A DNA stretch of 64,000 nucleotides from Streptomyces diastatochromogenes (lineage in GTDB: Bacteria; Actinomycetota; Actinomycetes; Streptomycetales; Streptomycetaceae). A model generated the notes under the pieces. That model was not told the origin of the DNA, ran no database searches, and saw only the letters and a list, made by a program, of their open reading frames with translations. The translations under genes and the position numbers were made by a program. The stretch is from positions 1 through 64,000 of the forward strand of contig JAPTYK010000004.1 in NCBI GenBank assembly GCA_026913215.1. Direction: 5' to 3'. This document shows, piece after piece, positions 24,134 to 32,973 of this stretch (positions are counted from its first letter, which is position 1; each line of letters opens with the position of its first letter).

Positions 24134-24994
24134 ATGTCCGAGCTCGCCATGCCCAAGGCCGCCAAGCGCCGGGGCCGCACCCATACCTCCCGCGTCAGCT
24201 CCCTCGACGCGATCGTCCTCTCGACCTTGTCGCCCGGACACATCGACATGCGGACCGTGGAGACCACGCAGACCCGCCGCATCTCGCTGGTGTGCCCGGA
24301 CTGCGACACCTGGGTGGCCGTGACTCACCACCGCGGCACCTACCTGCTCAAGACGGTCCCGCACCACACCGGCAAGGCCGGCGTCGCCGACGCGATTCGC
24401 TGCCGCTCCAGCAACAGGCTCGTCGACGTGGACGTCACCGATTACGCCTGGCGCCGCCAGTACAACGACTGGGCGCGCGAGGAGCGCCTCGCCGTCGACA
24501 TCACCCGCCACCGCCGCGCCACCGTCCAGACCCTCAAGGTCGCCCGGCCCCAGGAACGCCCCGCCGACCGGCGAGCCCAGTGGGAGCGTGCGGTTCCCGC
24601 CGCTCGCCGGGCCGACGCCGCCCGTAGGGTTCCTGCCGACGCGATCCCCACCACGCGCGGTCGGGCCGTCGACGGACCCGCCGGCGCCCCGCTGGCCATG
24701 ACCCCCCAGACCGCTGGGGACCGCCGCTCCGTCCGCGCCCTGGCCACCGGCACCCTCCGCGCCCTGGCCGACGCCGCCACGGGCCGCTCCGCGAGCGACG
24801 TCCTCGACGAGCACCTCACCCGCGCTGCCTACACGCACCTGGCCACCATCTGGCGCCGCCCCCTGACCCCGGCGGACCAGCCCGCCCACACCGCGCTGGT
24901 GGCCGAGGTCAGGGCCGCGCTGCCCGCCCCGGCCCCGGGCGAGACCGCCGCCGCGTACACCGCCCGTTGCAACAGGCCCGCTTTCGCCGCCTGA
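24134..24994 (+). CDS. Hypothetical protein with CxxC, 286 residues, first of the rightward array
   Basis: CGAGGAG precedes the ATG. A basic N-terminus (KAAKRRGRTHTSR) is followed by beta segments with LVCPDCDTWVAVTHH, a CxxC...HH zinc-knuckle candidate, then DYAWRRQYNDWAREERL and a long helical Arg/Ala-rich C-terminal half. Proteins like this accompany actinomycete transfer regions, but no function is shown. A strong hairpin follows. Confidence 0.6.
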   Translation: MSELAMPKAAKRRGRTHTSRVSSLDAIVLSTLSPGHIDMRTVETTQTRRISLVCPDCDTWVAVTHHRGTYLLKTVPHHTGKAGVADAIRCRSSNRLVDVDVTDYAWRRQYNDWAREERLAVDITRHRRATVQTLKVARPQERPADRRAQWERAVPAARRADAARRVPADAIPTTRGRAVDGPAGAPLAMTPQTAGDRRSVRALATGTLRALADAATGRSASDVLDEHLTRAAYTHLATIWRRPLTPADQPAHTALVAEVRAALPAPAPGETAAAYTARCNRPAFAA

Positions 24995-25011
24995 TCCGCA
25001 CAACCGCCCAT

Positions 25012-25060
25012 GGCCCCGGCCTCGTCCTCCCGCTCCGCGCGGGGGACGAGGTCGGGGCCT
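25012..25060. terminator. Strong hairpin terminator
   Basis: GGCCCCGGCCTCGTCC... pairs with ...GGACGAGGTCGGGGCC over about 20 bp with one or two mismatches, starting 17 bp after the stop of the preceding gene. Confidence 0.7.
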
Positions 25061-25103
25061 TCTGCTCCCGTCCCGCCTGACGCGCCGCACCCTGGAGGTC
25101 CTG

Positions 25104-25511
25104 ATGTCCGCCACCCTGACCCTGACGTCCCACCGGCCCAGCACCGGCGAGGCGTTCGACGCTGAGACGCTCGCGCTCCTGGACGAGCTCGACGTCCCGC
25201 TCTCCGCCGACTTCGACGTCGACCTCGACATCGCGTTCGGTACGCCGCTCGAGATGTACGAACTGGCGACGGCGGACGAGCTGGCCCGGTGGGACGCCGC
25301 GAACGCGGTGAAGAAGGGCAAGACCGAGGCCCGCGCCGAGTTCCTCGCGGAGTACGGGGCGCGGCATGACGCGAAGCGGGACATCCTCGCGGCTGACCCG
25401 TCGATCACCGAGCTGGTCCGCGAGCGCCTGGTCGACGTCCTGCTCCCCTACGCCGACCGTCTGCGCGGGACGGTTCGCTCCGGATGCCGCCCCGAGTACG
25501 CCGCCGCCTGA
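25104..25511 (+). CDS. Hypothetical acidic protein, 135 residues
   Basis: CTGGAGG precedes the ATG. An acidic first half (LLDELDVPLSADFDVDLDIA) is followed by a charged helical half (KKGKTEARAEFLAEYGARHD). No recognised family or membrane segment. It lies between two hairpins, as an independently terminated unit of the array. Confidence 0.55.
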   Translation: MSATLTLTSHRPSTGEAFDAETLALLDELDVPLSADFDVDLDIAFGTPLEMYELATADELARWDAANAVKKGKTEARAEFLAEYGARHDAKRDILAADPSITELVRERLVDVLLPYADRLRGTVRSGCRPEYAAA

Positions 25512-25605
25512 CCAACCGGCCCCGGACGGACGCCCGCGATCACCGGCCACCTCCTACTGGGGATGGCCGCTGGTCGCGGCCGGTCGTACGACCCGCCAAC
25601 ACGAC

Positions 25606-25638
25606 GACAGCCCCGGGGATTGGACCCCCGAGGCTGTC
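25606..25638. terminator. Hairpin before the whiB-like unit
   Basis: GACAGCCCCGGGG pairs with CCCCGAGGCTGTC (one mismatch) around a 7-base loop. It is a terminator of the preceding gene or an attenuator for the next. Confidence 0.55.
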
Positions 25639-25660
25639 CAGGACCTACGTGGAGGACCTG

Positions 25661-25744
25661 ATGCAGGACAGCATCGCACGAACCAACGGCGACTCCGACA
25701 CGGACATGGACGAGGCCCTGCGCCGCGTCCGCTCGGGGAAGTGA
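25661..25744 (+). CDS. 27-residue peptide upstream of the WhiB-like gene
   Basis: The ATG stands behind GTGGAGG at good spacing and reads MQDSIARTNGDSDTDMDEAL followed by RRVRSGK. Its end lies over the ribosome site of the WhiB-like gene. It could be a small acidic protein or a leader coupling translation of the next gene. Confidence 0.45.
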   Translation: MQDSIARTNGDSDTDMDEALRRVRSGK

Positions 25745-25749
25745 CCGCG

Positions 25750-26025
25750 ATGGACTGGCGCCACAACGCGGTCTGCCGCGAAGAAGACCCCGAACTGTTC
25801 TTCCCCATCGGCAACACCGGACCGGCGCTCCTGCAGATCGAGGAGGCCAAGGCGGTCTGCCGCCGCTGCCCGGTCATGGGGCAGTGCCTGCAGTGGGCGC
25901 TGGAGTCCGGCCAGGACGACGGCGTCTGGGGCGGCCTGTCCGAGGATGAGCGGCGGGCGATGAAGCGCCGCGCCGCCCGCCACCGGGCCCGGAACGCGAG
26001 GAACGAGGCGGGGGCGGCGGCATGA
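25750..26025 (+). CDS. WhiB-like iron-sulfur regulator
   Basis: The product has 91 residues. DWRHNAVCREEDPELFFP is the WhiB N-terminal signature, VCRRCPVMGQC supplies three of the four cluster cysteines (the first is in AVCRE), GVWGGLSEDERR is the G[VI]WGG turn, and a basic tail follows. WhiB-like proteins hold a 4Fe-4S cluster and act with the principal sigma factor. The ATG at 25750 has GGGGAA nine bases upstream; a GTG at 25741 overlaps the preceding stop. Confidence 0.9.
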   Translation: MDWRHNAVCREEDPELFFPIGNTGPALLQIEEAKAVCRRCPVMGQCLQWALESGQDDGVWGGLSEDERRAMKRRAARHRARNARNEAGAAA

Positions 26026-26108
26026 GCGAGGCCGACCAGAAGCGCCTGGAGGACAACCTCCGCCGCACGAACAAAAACCACGACCTCGGCCGGCGCCTGC
26101 ACGGCTGA
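26022..26108 (+). CDS. 28-residue charged peptide after whiB-like gene
   Basis: The start overlaps the WhiB-like stop (ATGA). It reads MSEADQKRLEDNLRRTNKNH then DLGRRLHG, a single charged helix. Its coding bias and coupling suggest it is translated. Function unknown. Confidence 0.5.
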   Translation: MSEADQKRLEDNLRRTNKNHDLGRRLHG

Positions 26109-26262
26109 GGCCCCGCACGACTGACCGCGGTGCGGGACGGAAACCCAACTCCGATCCCGCACCCCGCTGCTCCACCAGGCCGGTCGCCCGCCAGACGGGC
26201 AGCCGGCTTTCGCACGCCTCCCGCCCGGGAGATTCTCGGGCCCGCATCCCGCAGGAGAGCCC

Positions 26263-26634
26263 ATGCGTACCAGCACCAACCCCGCGACGACCGCCACCAC
26301 CACCCGGCTGCCGGAATCCCTCTGCACCCACAACCCGACCTGCCCGACGGCCGACAGCCCGGACCGCGAGGCCGCGCGCGTCGTGGCCGCCCACCCGGAG
26401 CAGGGCTGGAGCCTCCTCTGCAACGCCCTGATCACCTTCGACGACACCGGCGAGCTGCTCCCCGACGGCCGGATCGTCGCCCCGCACCGGCCCACCGGCG
26501 CCATGGACACCGCGCTCCCCCTCCTCGCGGACACCCACCCGCTCATCGGCGGCACAACGCGCAGCGGGAAGACCAGCGCGGCTGCCTTCCGCGCGGCGGC
26601 GTCCCTGGCCAACGGCACCGCGTGGTCGGCCTGA
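26263..26634 (+). CDS. DUF5999-like protein with a grafted P-loop fragment
   Basis: The product has 123 residues. Residues about 20-85 (LCTHNPTCPTADSPDREAAR, then EQGWSLLCNALITFDDTGEL) match the small DUF5999 proteins of Streptomyces. The last 40 residues (LADTHPLIGGTTRSGKTSAA ...) instead resemble the start of an FtsK/TraB motor: a P-loop GGTTRSGKTS, then end after NGTAWSA. A P-loop without the remaining ATPase cannot work, so this looks like a fusion left by recombination with a translocase gene. AGGAG precedes the ATG. Confidence 0.65.
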   Translation: MRTSTNPATTATTTRLPESLCTHNPTCPTADSPDREAARVVAAHPEQGWSLLCNALITFDDTGELLPDGRIVAPHRPTGAMDTALPLLADTHPLIGGTTRSGKTSAAAFRAAASLANGTAWSA

Positions 26635-26736
26635 CGGTTGCCTGATCCGCCCGCACCGGCCCGCCGAATCCCGGCGGGCCGGTGCGGGCGGTGACTGGGA
26701 GCCGGACAGTCCGGACCACTGAACCAGGGAGCCCGT

Positions 26737-27117
26737 ATGCACGCCTTCTCCGAGCCCGCGACCGCCAAGGGCAAGGCCGTCTCGTTCCAGCGCGACGACT
26801 TCGTGCTCTACCGCGACCCGGAGCGCTTCTGGCGCGGCGAGCCGAACCACACGTTCGTCTGCCGGGTCAGCCGGGTCAACACCTACGTCTCCGGCGGCAT
26901 CCGCTACGCCCTGCTGCCGGTGCAGGGCGGCTTCGTCAACGACGCGCAGGGCGAGTACATGCGGCTGCTGCCGCCGGCCGACGCGATGCGCGACATCGAC
27001 ACCGCCCCGCTGAACACCGCGGGCGCGGCGGACGAGATGACGGCGGCCGCGATGGCCTGGCTCACCCAGCAGCACCAGACGGCCAACCGCCGCCCGGAGC
27101 TGCCCGCCAGCGACTGA
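26737..27117 (+). CDS. Hypothetical protein, 126 residues
   Basis: Beta-rich (FVCRVSRVNTYVSGGIRYAL), with a helical C-terminus (ADEMTAAAMAWLTQQHQTA). Start ATG after CAGGGAG. No recognised domain, membrane segment or cysteine motif. It ends before a long hairpin. Confidence 0.55.
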   Translation: MHAFSEPATAKGKAVSFQRDDFVLYRDPERFWRGEPNHTFVCRVSRVNTYVSGGIRYALLPVQGGFVNDAQGEYMRLLPPADAMRDIDTAPLNTAGAADEMTAAAMAWLTQQHQTANRRPELPASD

Positions 27118-27139
27118 CCCACCAGCCCCGCAGCAAAGC

Positions 27140-27186
27140 GGTCCTCCGAGCCCCCGGCATTGAAGCTGCCGGGGCCTCGGAGGACC
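27140..27186. terminator. Long hairpin terminator
   Basis: GGTCCTCCGAGCCCCCGGC pairs with GCCGGGGCCTCGGAGGACC with a single mismatch around a 9-base loop, 22 bp after the preceding stop. Confidence 0.75.
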
Positions 27187-27265
27187 TGGTCCTGACCCTA
27201 CCGACCGACGCTGCCCCGCGGTGCCCCTCTCACGGAGGCGCCGGAACGTACGAGAGGACATCCCC

Positions 27266-29562
27266 GTGGCCACCAAGAACGCCGCCCGTCGCCGGGCCCA
27301 GCCCAAGCGGCAGCCCCGCACCCCCGCCGCCCGGCAGACGCCTGCGGCCGCCGTCCCGGACCAGGCCGCCGCCCCGGCCGCCGAGACCACCGTGCCGCTG
27401 GTCCACGAGGAGGCCGACCCGGTCCTGGCCGACGCCGCCGACCGGGCCGCCGACCTCCGCGCTCAGGCGGCCGCCGACGCCGTCCGGATCGTCGCCGCGG
27501 GCGAGGCCCGCGCCGCCGAACTGCTGGACGGCGCCCGCTCGGAGGCGGCCACCCTCACCGAGGAGGCCACCGCCGAGAAGGCCCGCCTCCTGGCCGACGC
27601 CGCCACGGCGGCTGCCCAGGCCCGCACGGACGCCGAGGCCAAGGCGGAGCAGCTGCTCGCCGACGCCCGGGACAAGGCCGAGGCCCTCACCACCGAGGCC
27701 AGCGGCAAGGCCGATGAGCTCCTGGCCGCTGCACACAAGGCCGCCGACCGGCTCCGCGAGGACGCCGCGACCACGGCGGCCGTCGACGCCCGGCAGGTCC
27801 GCACCGACGCCGAGACGACGGCGGAGCAGCTGCTCGCCGACGCCCGCGCGGAGGCCGACACCTCACCACGGCCGCGGCCGGGAAGGCCGAGGAGGTCCTG
27901 GCCGACGCGAACCGCCAGGCACAGGACGTCCTGTCGTCGGCGGCCGCCGACGCTGAGCAGGCCCGTAAGGAGGCCGACCGGGCGGCCGAGCGGGTTCTCG
28001 CCGAGGCGAAGGAGAAGAGCACCGAGCTCCTGGCCGGGGCCGAGCGCACCGCCGCCGACACCCGCAGGGGCGCGGCCAAGGACGCCGAGGACCTCCTGGA
28101 GCGGGCCCGTGCCGACGCGGAGCGGACCCGCCGCAGCGCGGACGAACAGGCCGCGCAGGTGCGGTCCAGGGCGGAGAAGTTGGCCGCCGGCCTTCGCGCC
28201 GACGCCGACCGCGCTCTGGATGACGCCCGCAAGGCCGCCGAGGAGCTGCGGGCCGCCACCGACAAGGACGTCACCCGGCTGCGGAACCAGGCCGAGTCCG
28301 ACGCGAAGGCGGCCCGGGAGGCGGCGGCCAAGGCCACGACCGACCAGGCCGCTGCCGCCCAGGCCCTGGCCGAGGCCGAACGCACCCTCGAGGCCGCGAC
28401 GCAGCGCACCGTGCAGCGGGCCCGGCGCCGGGAGATCCGGGCCGAGTCCCGCGCCAAGCGGCGCAAGGCCCGCGACGAGGCCCGGCCCGCCGGCGGCGTC
28501 CCGCCGCTGTCCGGGCAGGAGCTGCTCCTGGTCGTCGGGATCGTCCTGGCGGCCGCGGCCGTGTCCACCCTCGGCCTGCTCTCCTCCTACACCGCGCTGG
28601 AGGCCAAGGCGGCGGCGTGGGGCTGGGAGTGGCCGTGGCTGTTGCCGGTCGGCATCGACGTCGCGATCCCGGCGTTCACCGGCGCCAGCCTGATCCTGAT
28701 CCGGATGGGGATGGAGCTGCGCTGGATCCGGTGGGTTCCCCGGGTGCTGACGGCGGTGACCGTGTACCTGAACTGGAACGCCTCGGACTCCGCGGCAGGC
28801 CGCATCGGACACGCCGCCCTCACCCTGCTCTGGGTCGTCTTCTCGGAGATCGCCTCCCACGTGTACGCCACGAGGATCGGCGCGGTCACCGGCAAGGTCC
28901 GGATGGAGACGGTGCGCCGCAGCCGCTGGCTGCTCGCCCCGATCCCCACCGCCCGCCTTCGCCGCCGGATGATCCTGTGGGAGATCACCTCCTACGCGGA
29001 GGCGCTCACCCGTCTCCAGGAGCTGACCTACCTGCGGGCGCAGCTGAAGGAGGAGTACGGCTGGCTGTGGCGGTGGAAGGCGCCGCTGGACAAGCGGATG
29101 GCGCTCAAGCTCGACACGGCGCCCGCCGCGCTCGCCGACGCGCTCACCCCCGAGACCGCTCACACCGTCGAGCGCGTGGACGTGAGCGCCGACGCTCACC
29201 CGGAACCGAGCGGCGCTCACCCCGAGGTGAGCGCGCTCACCCCCGGCCACGGCGAGGGTGAGCGCAAGCGCCCGGCGCTCACCGCAGGCGCTCACCGAGG
29301 TGAGCGCCCCGTGGAGGGCGACGACGCTCACCGAGCGGAGGGCGGCCGAACCAACAGCGAGCGGGACGCGCTCACCGAGCGCCGCCACGAACGCATCCGG
29401 CTCCTCTACACCGAGCTCGGGCGCCGTCCGCAGTGGACGGAGATCCGCGACGCGCTCACCCAGGCCGGTCTGTCCGACGAGCCGGTCTCCCGCCCGACCG
29501 CCCAGCGCCTGCGCGAGCAGGTCGAGGAGGGCACCCGAGCGCCCCGGCGAGCGCGAGCGTGA
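27266..29562 (+). pseudogene. SpdB/DUF2637-like membrane protein gene with one frameshift
   Basis: The gene starts at GTG 27266 (GAGAGGA upstream). The first 200 codons encode an Ala/Glu-rich helical coiled-coil repeat. At about 27862 the coding frame shifts: one base seems lost in ACACCTCACC, since restoring a C gives EADTLTTAAAGKAEEVL and joins the two frames into about 765 residues. The second part has more coiled coil, then the DUF2637 membrane domain (LLLVVGIVLAAAAVSTLGLL; WLLPVGIDVAIPAFTGASLI; three to four helices). A C-terminal helix-turn-helix-like segment contains RRPQWTEIRDALTQAG. Such proteins belong to the plasmid-spread (Spd) set acting with TraB in mycelial transfer. The shift may be real or a sequencing error. 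Confidence 0.75.
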
Positions 29563-29642
29563 GCGCCGGGGCGAGCGTCCCGGTGAGCGCCTGAGCGCCC
29601 ACCGCACTCACCGCCCGACCTGAGCGCCCACCGGCGCTCACC
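29004..29642. repeat. Cluster of fifteen GGTGAGC words in both orientations
   Basis: Exact GCTCACC (or GGTGAGC) starts at 29004, 29142, 29194, 29215, 29226, 29235, 29257, 29277, 29290, 29299, 29326, 29370, 29454, 29582 and 29636. Thirteen extend to GCGCTCACC / GGTGAGCGC. Further one-off variants lie between. For this base composition well under one copy would be expected. The cluster spans the 3' end of the SpdB-like gene and continues past its stop codon at 29562, so it is not explained by the protein. It may be a DNA recognition array. Confidence 0.8.
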
Positions 29643-29867
29643 GCACCTGCCGCTCATGGTCGCCCCGGCCCGCGCCCACGCTCCCCGAGCGGGAGCGCGG
29701 ACCGGTGACGGCCACGGCCGGCAGGCCCGCGGTCCGCACCCGCCCCGAGCGAGGCGCGGACCGCCCGCCCGAACCCGAGCACCACCCGGCCCCGCACGCA
29801 CGCCTCGGGGACACGGACCCACGAACCCCTTCCCCCTCCCCACCCCGAGACCTGGAGGTCTTCTGCC

Positions 29868-30383
29868 ATGCCCGAGAACAGCAACCGGTGGACCTCGGAC
29901 CACCTCATGAAGCCCGGCGGCACCGCCGTCTACGCCGCCCAGCAGCGCGAGCGACTGCGGCAGATGGCCGACGAGGTCAGGACCCTGCTCGGCGAGTACC
30001 GGGCCGACCTGGAGAACCTCAAGTTCGACGGGGACAAGCCCTTCGAAGCCCGACTCCGGGCCTATCTCGCCTCCCGTCCGCTGGCGCAGCTCGAAAAGGA
30101 CCTGCGGGCCGCCGTAAACCACGTCGGAAAGCTCGACCCCGAATTCCAGCGGCGCTACGTCGAACTTCCCGCCAAGCGCGAGGAGAAGGCGGATAAGAAG
30201 GAGCTGGAAAAGGCCCACAAGAAGGGCCTGGCCACCGCCCGCGCGGTCAACACCGCCGGACACCTCAACGGCATCAGCAGCGCCCTGGCCGAGCCGACCG
30301 GCGACGGGAAGGGAGTCGTACAGAAGACCGGCACGGACGGCCCTCACAACACCTTCCTGGACTTCCTGGAAAAGAGGGCCTGA
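29868..30383 (+). CDS. Hypothetical transfer-region protein, 171 residues
   Basis: CTGGAGG precedes the ATG. Mostly helical, Lys/Glu-rich (AAQQRERLRQMADEVRTLLG; KREEKADKKELEKAHKKGLA). No recognised domain or membrane segment. The 305 bp before it hold the tail of the GGTGAGC cluster and no gene. The next gene follows after 3 bp. Confidence 0.6.
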   Translation: MPENSNRWTSDHLMKPGGTAVYAAQQRERLRQMADEVRTLLGEYRADLENLKFDGDKPFEARLRAYLASRPLAQLEKDLRAAVNHVGKLDPEFQRRYVELPAKREEKADKKELEKAHKKGLATARAVNTAGHLNGISSALAEPTGDGKGVVQKTGTDGPHNTFLDFLEKRA

Positions 30384-30386
30384 TAC

Positions 30387-30587
30387 ATGGCCGCTCACCT
30401 TTCCAAGGGTCAGACGGCGCGCTGGAACAAGCGCCTGGCGGAGACCACCACGAACAAGGCGCGGGCCACCGCGCTGTGGGACCTCGCCCGCCTCCTGGCG
30501 GGCACCGACGACAGGGCGTGGGCCGACCTGGTCCTGCTGCTCCAGGGCTGGACCACGGAGCAGCAGGGCCGGCCGACCTCGCCGTAA
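30387..30587 (+). CDS. Small helical protein, 66 residues
   Basis: The start lies 3 bp after the previous stop, whose end supplies the ribosome site (AAGAGGG). It reads as helices (SKGQTARWNKRLAETTTNKA, then LWDLARLLAGTDDRAWADLV). No recognised family. Confidence 0.6.
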   Translation: MAAHLSKGQTARWNKRLAETTTNKARATALWDLARLLAGTDDRAWADLVLLLQGWTTEQQGRPTSP

Positions 30588-30632
30588 CGCTCCGCGCTCA
30601 TCACAGCTCATCATCGCCGCTTCACCCCGTGA

Positions 30633-30684
30633 ATCCGGGGGCCCCAACATGCGCTCCTATACGCGCGCGTGAGGCCCCCCGGAT
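30633..30684. terminator. Hairpin between the 66-residue and 746-residue genes
   Basis: ATCCGGGGGCC pairs with GGCCCCCCGGAT (one bulged base) across about 30 bases. It may attenuate transcription into the long downstream gene. Confidence 0.5.
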
Positions 30685-30721
30685 CCGTGACCCGGAGTGA
30701 CTGATCGAATGGAGACGGCCG

Positions 30722-32962
30722 ATGGCCGACGACGACGCCGGGGGGACCGTCCTCGGCTTCCCCGGCGGGCTCACGATCCCGGGGCCGGTGGGCAGCGGCC
30801 CGCCGGCCCCCGGGGCGGACACCCCCACCCTGACCGCCCTGCCCACCCTGGCGCCCCCGCCCTCCCTGCTGGTCGCCGGGAATTCCGACGTCGGCGCAGG
30901 CGGTGACACCACGGCCACGCACGCGGACCCCGGAATCCCGGACAGTCCGCAAGGGCAGGGAATCGCCGCCATGTCGGTGGTGATGATGGCCGGTATTACC
31001 GTCGCCGCAATGCGTGGCGCATGGAATGCCGCCGCTTATCTGAAAGCCCGCCACGAACACCACCGAGAAATTGCAGATAAGCAGCAGGCGGCGGCCGATA
31101 AGGACACCCTCGGCGTTGAAGCGGCCCGCCAGAAAAGCCGCTTGCAGGCCGGTCCCGAATTCGGGCGCAGCACCCGCACATCAGGCGGTGGTGGCGGCCG
31201 GACAAACTCCGGAAAGAATTCCCCGCCTGCCGCGTTCCGCTCCTCCAGCGGCTCCAAGCCGCCGGGCGGCTCCGGAACCAAGACGCCCAACAAGGGGCCT
31301 GGAGGCGCCTCTGGCGGCCGTACGCCCACACAGGGCACCGGCGGGCGCGGAGGCGGCGGCGGAGGCCGCAGGGGCGCCCTGGAGACCTCCGGGGCAAAGG
31401 GTTCCGGAAAGCCCGGAGTTGGGGGCGGAAAGACCCCGACAACCGGCACGAAGAACAACTCCGGAAGCCTCTCCGGAGCGGTCCGCGACCGGGCCGCCGA
31501 CCGGATCCGCAACGGCCCCAAGCCGAAGCACAGCACCGGCACCTCCGGCTCTTCCGGCAAGTCCGGCTCGGGCGGCGGCGCCACACCGTCCTCCGCCTCG
31601 AAGCCGGGCCGCGGTACCGGAACGAAGACCAGCCCGTCCGGGTCCAAGCCCGGCACGGGCTCGGGGACGAAGCCCGGCACGGGCACGAAGCCCGGACCGT
31701 CCGGCACCAAGCCCGGCTCGTCCGGGACGGGATCAAAGCCCGGCCGCAAGCGGCCGTCCTCGCCCGCTCCGTCCAAGGGCCGCAAGGGCAAGGGCAAGAA
31801 GAGCGGAAGGAAGCCGGGCGCCAGCGGCCCCCCGAAGCGCACGGGCAAGGCCCGGGTCACCCTCCCGGCGGCCATCGCTGCAGAATCGGAGCGGCGGCTG
31901 AACAAGCGCCGCAAGCACCTGACACCGGTCCTGACCACGGTCCCCAAGGGCAAGAACAAGAGGAAGAAGCCTGCCCCGGCCGGTACGGCCAGGCCGAAGG
32001 TCGACCTGACCAAGAAGCCCAAGCCCGGGACGACCACCGCGACTGGTACAGCGACGCCGAAGGTCAGCCTCACGAAGAAGCCCAAGCCCGCCACCACCAC
32101 CGGGGCCGGTACGGCGCCGAAGGTGAACCTGCGCAAGAAGGTCCGCCTCACCAAGAAGCCGCGGAAGCCCGGACCGGGCCCGGCCGCCGGGCCCACCGGC
32201 AGCACGGGCACGACCGGGCCCACGCCGACCGGCCCGGCCTCCAAGGGAAGGGCGGCAAGCGCGGTTCGCTCCGCGGCTGGTGGGAGCGGGCGGGCGCGCC
32301 GCTCCGGGAAGCCGGACCCGGGCCCGGCCAGCTCCACCAGCTCGGCCACGACGGCCGGACCGGACCCGGCATCGGCACCGGCCGGAGGGTTCGGCCCTCC
32401 CCCGGGCTGGGGCTACGCCGAGGGCACGACGATCACCATCGAACAGGCTGGCGGCCAGGTCTGGGAGGCACGCCAGCGTGAGGCGCGCCGCCGGGCCGGG
32501 GTCCCCGTCGGAGCGATTCCCGCAGCAAGAAAGGGAGGAACCGTAGTGACCGTGCCCGTCCCGACGAAGGCACCGAACACCCAGTACGCGGACAGCGACC
32601 TGACGATCTACGACGTCATCGAATCCGACGCAGACATGGCCGAGGAGATCATGGCGGGCGTCGACGAGGCCCGCGCCGCCGCCGAGGGCTGCGAGAAGAT
32701 GATGACGCGGCTGGAGGCCCTGCACGAGAAGATCGTCGACCTCAAGGTGCCCGGCGTCCTGGAGGGCTGGGTCCTGATCCTCGCCGAGAAGGCCGTCAGC
32801 GTGAAGGCGAAGGCCGAGGCCCTGGCGGAGAAGCTGCCCGCCGCCTCCGAGGCCATCGCGAGCGCTGGCGAGAACGCCGAGCGCCGCCACAAGCCGCTCG
32901 CCGACGCCGTCCGCGACGCCGGACACGCCGCCCCCGCCGAGCGCGACTACCACGTCGAATAG
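30722..32962 (+). CDS. Large low-complexity Gly/Pro/Lys-rich transfer-region protein
   Basis: The product has 746 residues. A short hydrophobic segment lies near residues 83-98 (MSVVMMAGITVAAM). About 430 residues of Gly/Ser/Pro/Thr/Lys repeats follow, such as GTKPGTGTKPGPSGTKPG and PKVDLTKKPKPGTTT. The last 200 residues are an ordered helical domain (YADSDLTIYDVIESDADMAE ... KIVDLKVPGVLEGWVLILAE). This resembles long, flexible, DNA- or wall-binding proteins encoded next to TraB genes. Binding is inferred from its positive charge. Repeats at DNA level follow the protein repeats. The start follows GGAGACGG. Confidence 0.6.
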   Translation: MADDDAGGTVLGFPGGLTIPGPVGSGPPAPGADTPTLTALPTLAPPPSLLVAGNSDVGAGGDTTATHADPGIPDSPQGQGIAAMSVVMMAGITVAAMRGAWNAAAYLKARHEHHREIADKQQAAADKDTLGVEAARQKSRLQAGPEFGRSTRTSGGGGGRTNSGKNSPPAAFRSSSGSKPPGGSGTKTPNKGPGGASGGRTPTQGTGGRGGGGGGRRGALETSGAKGSGKPGVGGGKTPTTGTKNNSGSLSGAVRDRAADRIRNGPKPKHSTGTSGSSGKSGSGGGATPSSASKPGRGTGTKTSPSGSKPGTGSGTKPGTGTKPGPSGTKPGSSGTGSKPGRKRPSSPAPSKGRKGKGKKSGRKPGASGPPKRTGKARVTLPAAIAAESERRLNKRRKHLTPVLTTVPKGKNKRKKPAPAGTARPKVDLTKKPKPGTTTATGTATPKVSLTKKPKPATTTGAGTAPKVNLRKKVRLTKKPRKPGPGPAAGPTGSTGTTGPTPTGPASKGRAASAVRSAAGGSGRARRSGKPDPGPASSTSSATTAGPDPASAPAGGFGPPPGWGYAEGTTITIEQAGGQVWEARQREARRRAGVPVGAIPAARKGGTVVTVPVPTKAPNTQYADSDLTIYDVIESDADMAEEIMAGVDEARAAAEGCEKMMTRLEALHEKIVDLKVPGVLEGWVLILAEKAVSVKAKAEALAEKLPAASEAIASAGENAERRHKPLADAVRDAGHAAPAERDYHVE

Positions 32963-32973
32963 GAGAACCCACC

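Noticed and set aside
27463..29607. 714-codon minus-strand frame
   Set aside because: Antisense of the coiled-coil/DUF2637 gene; repetitive composition.
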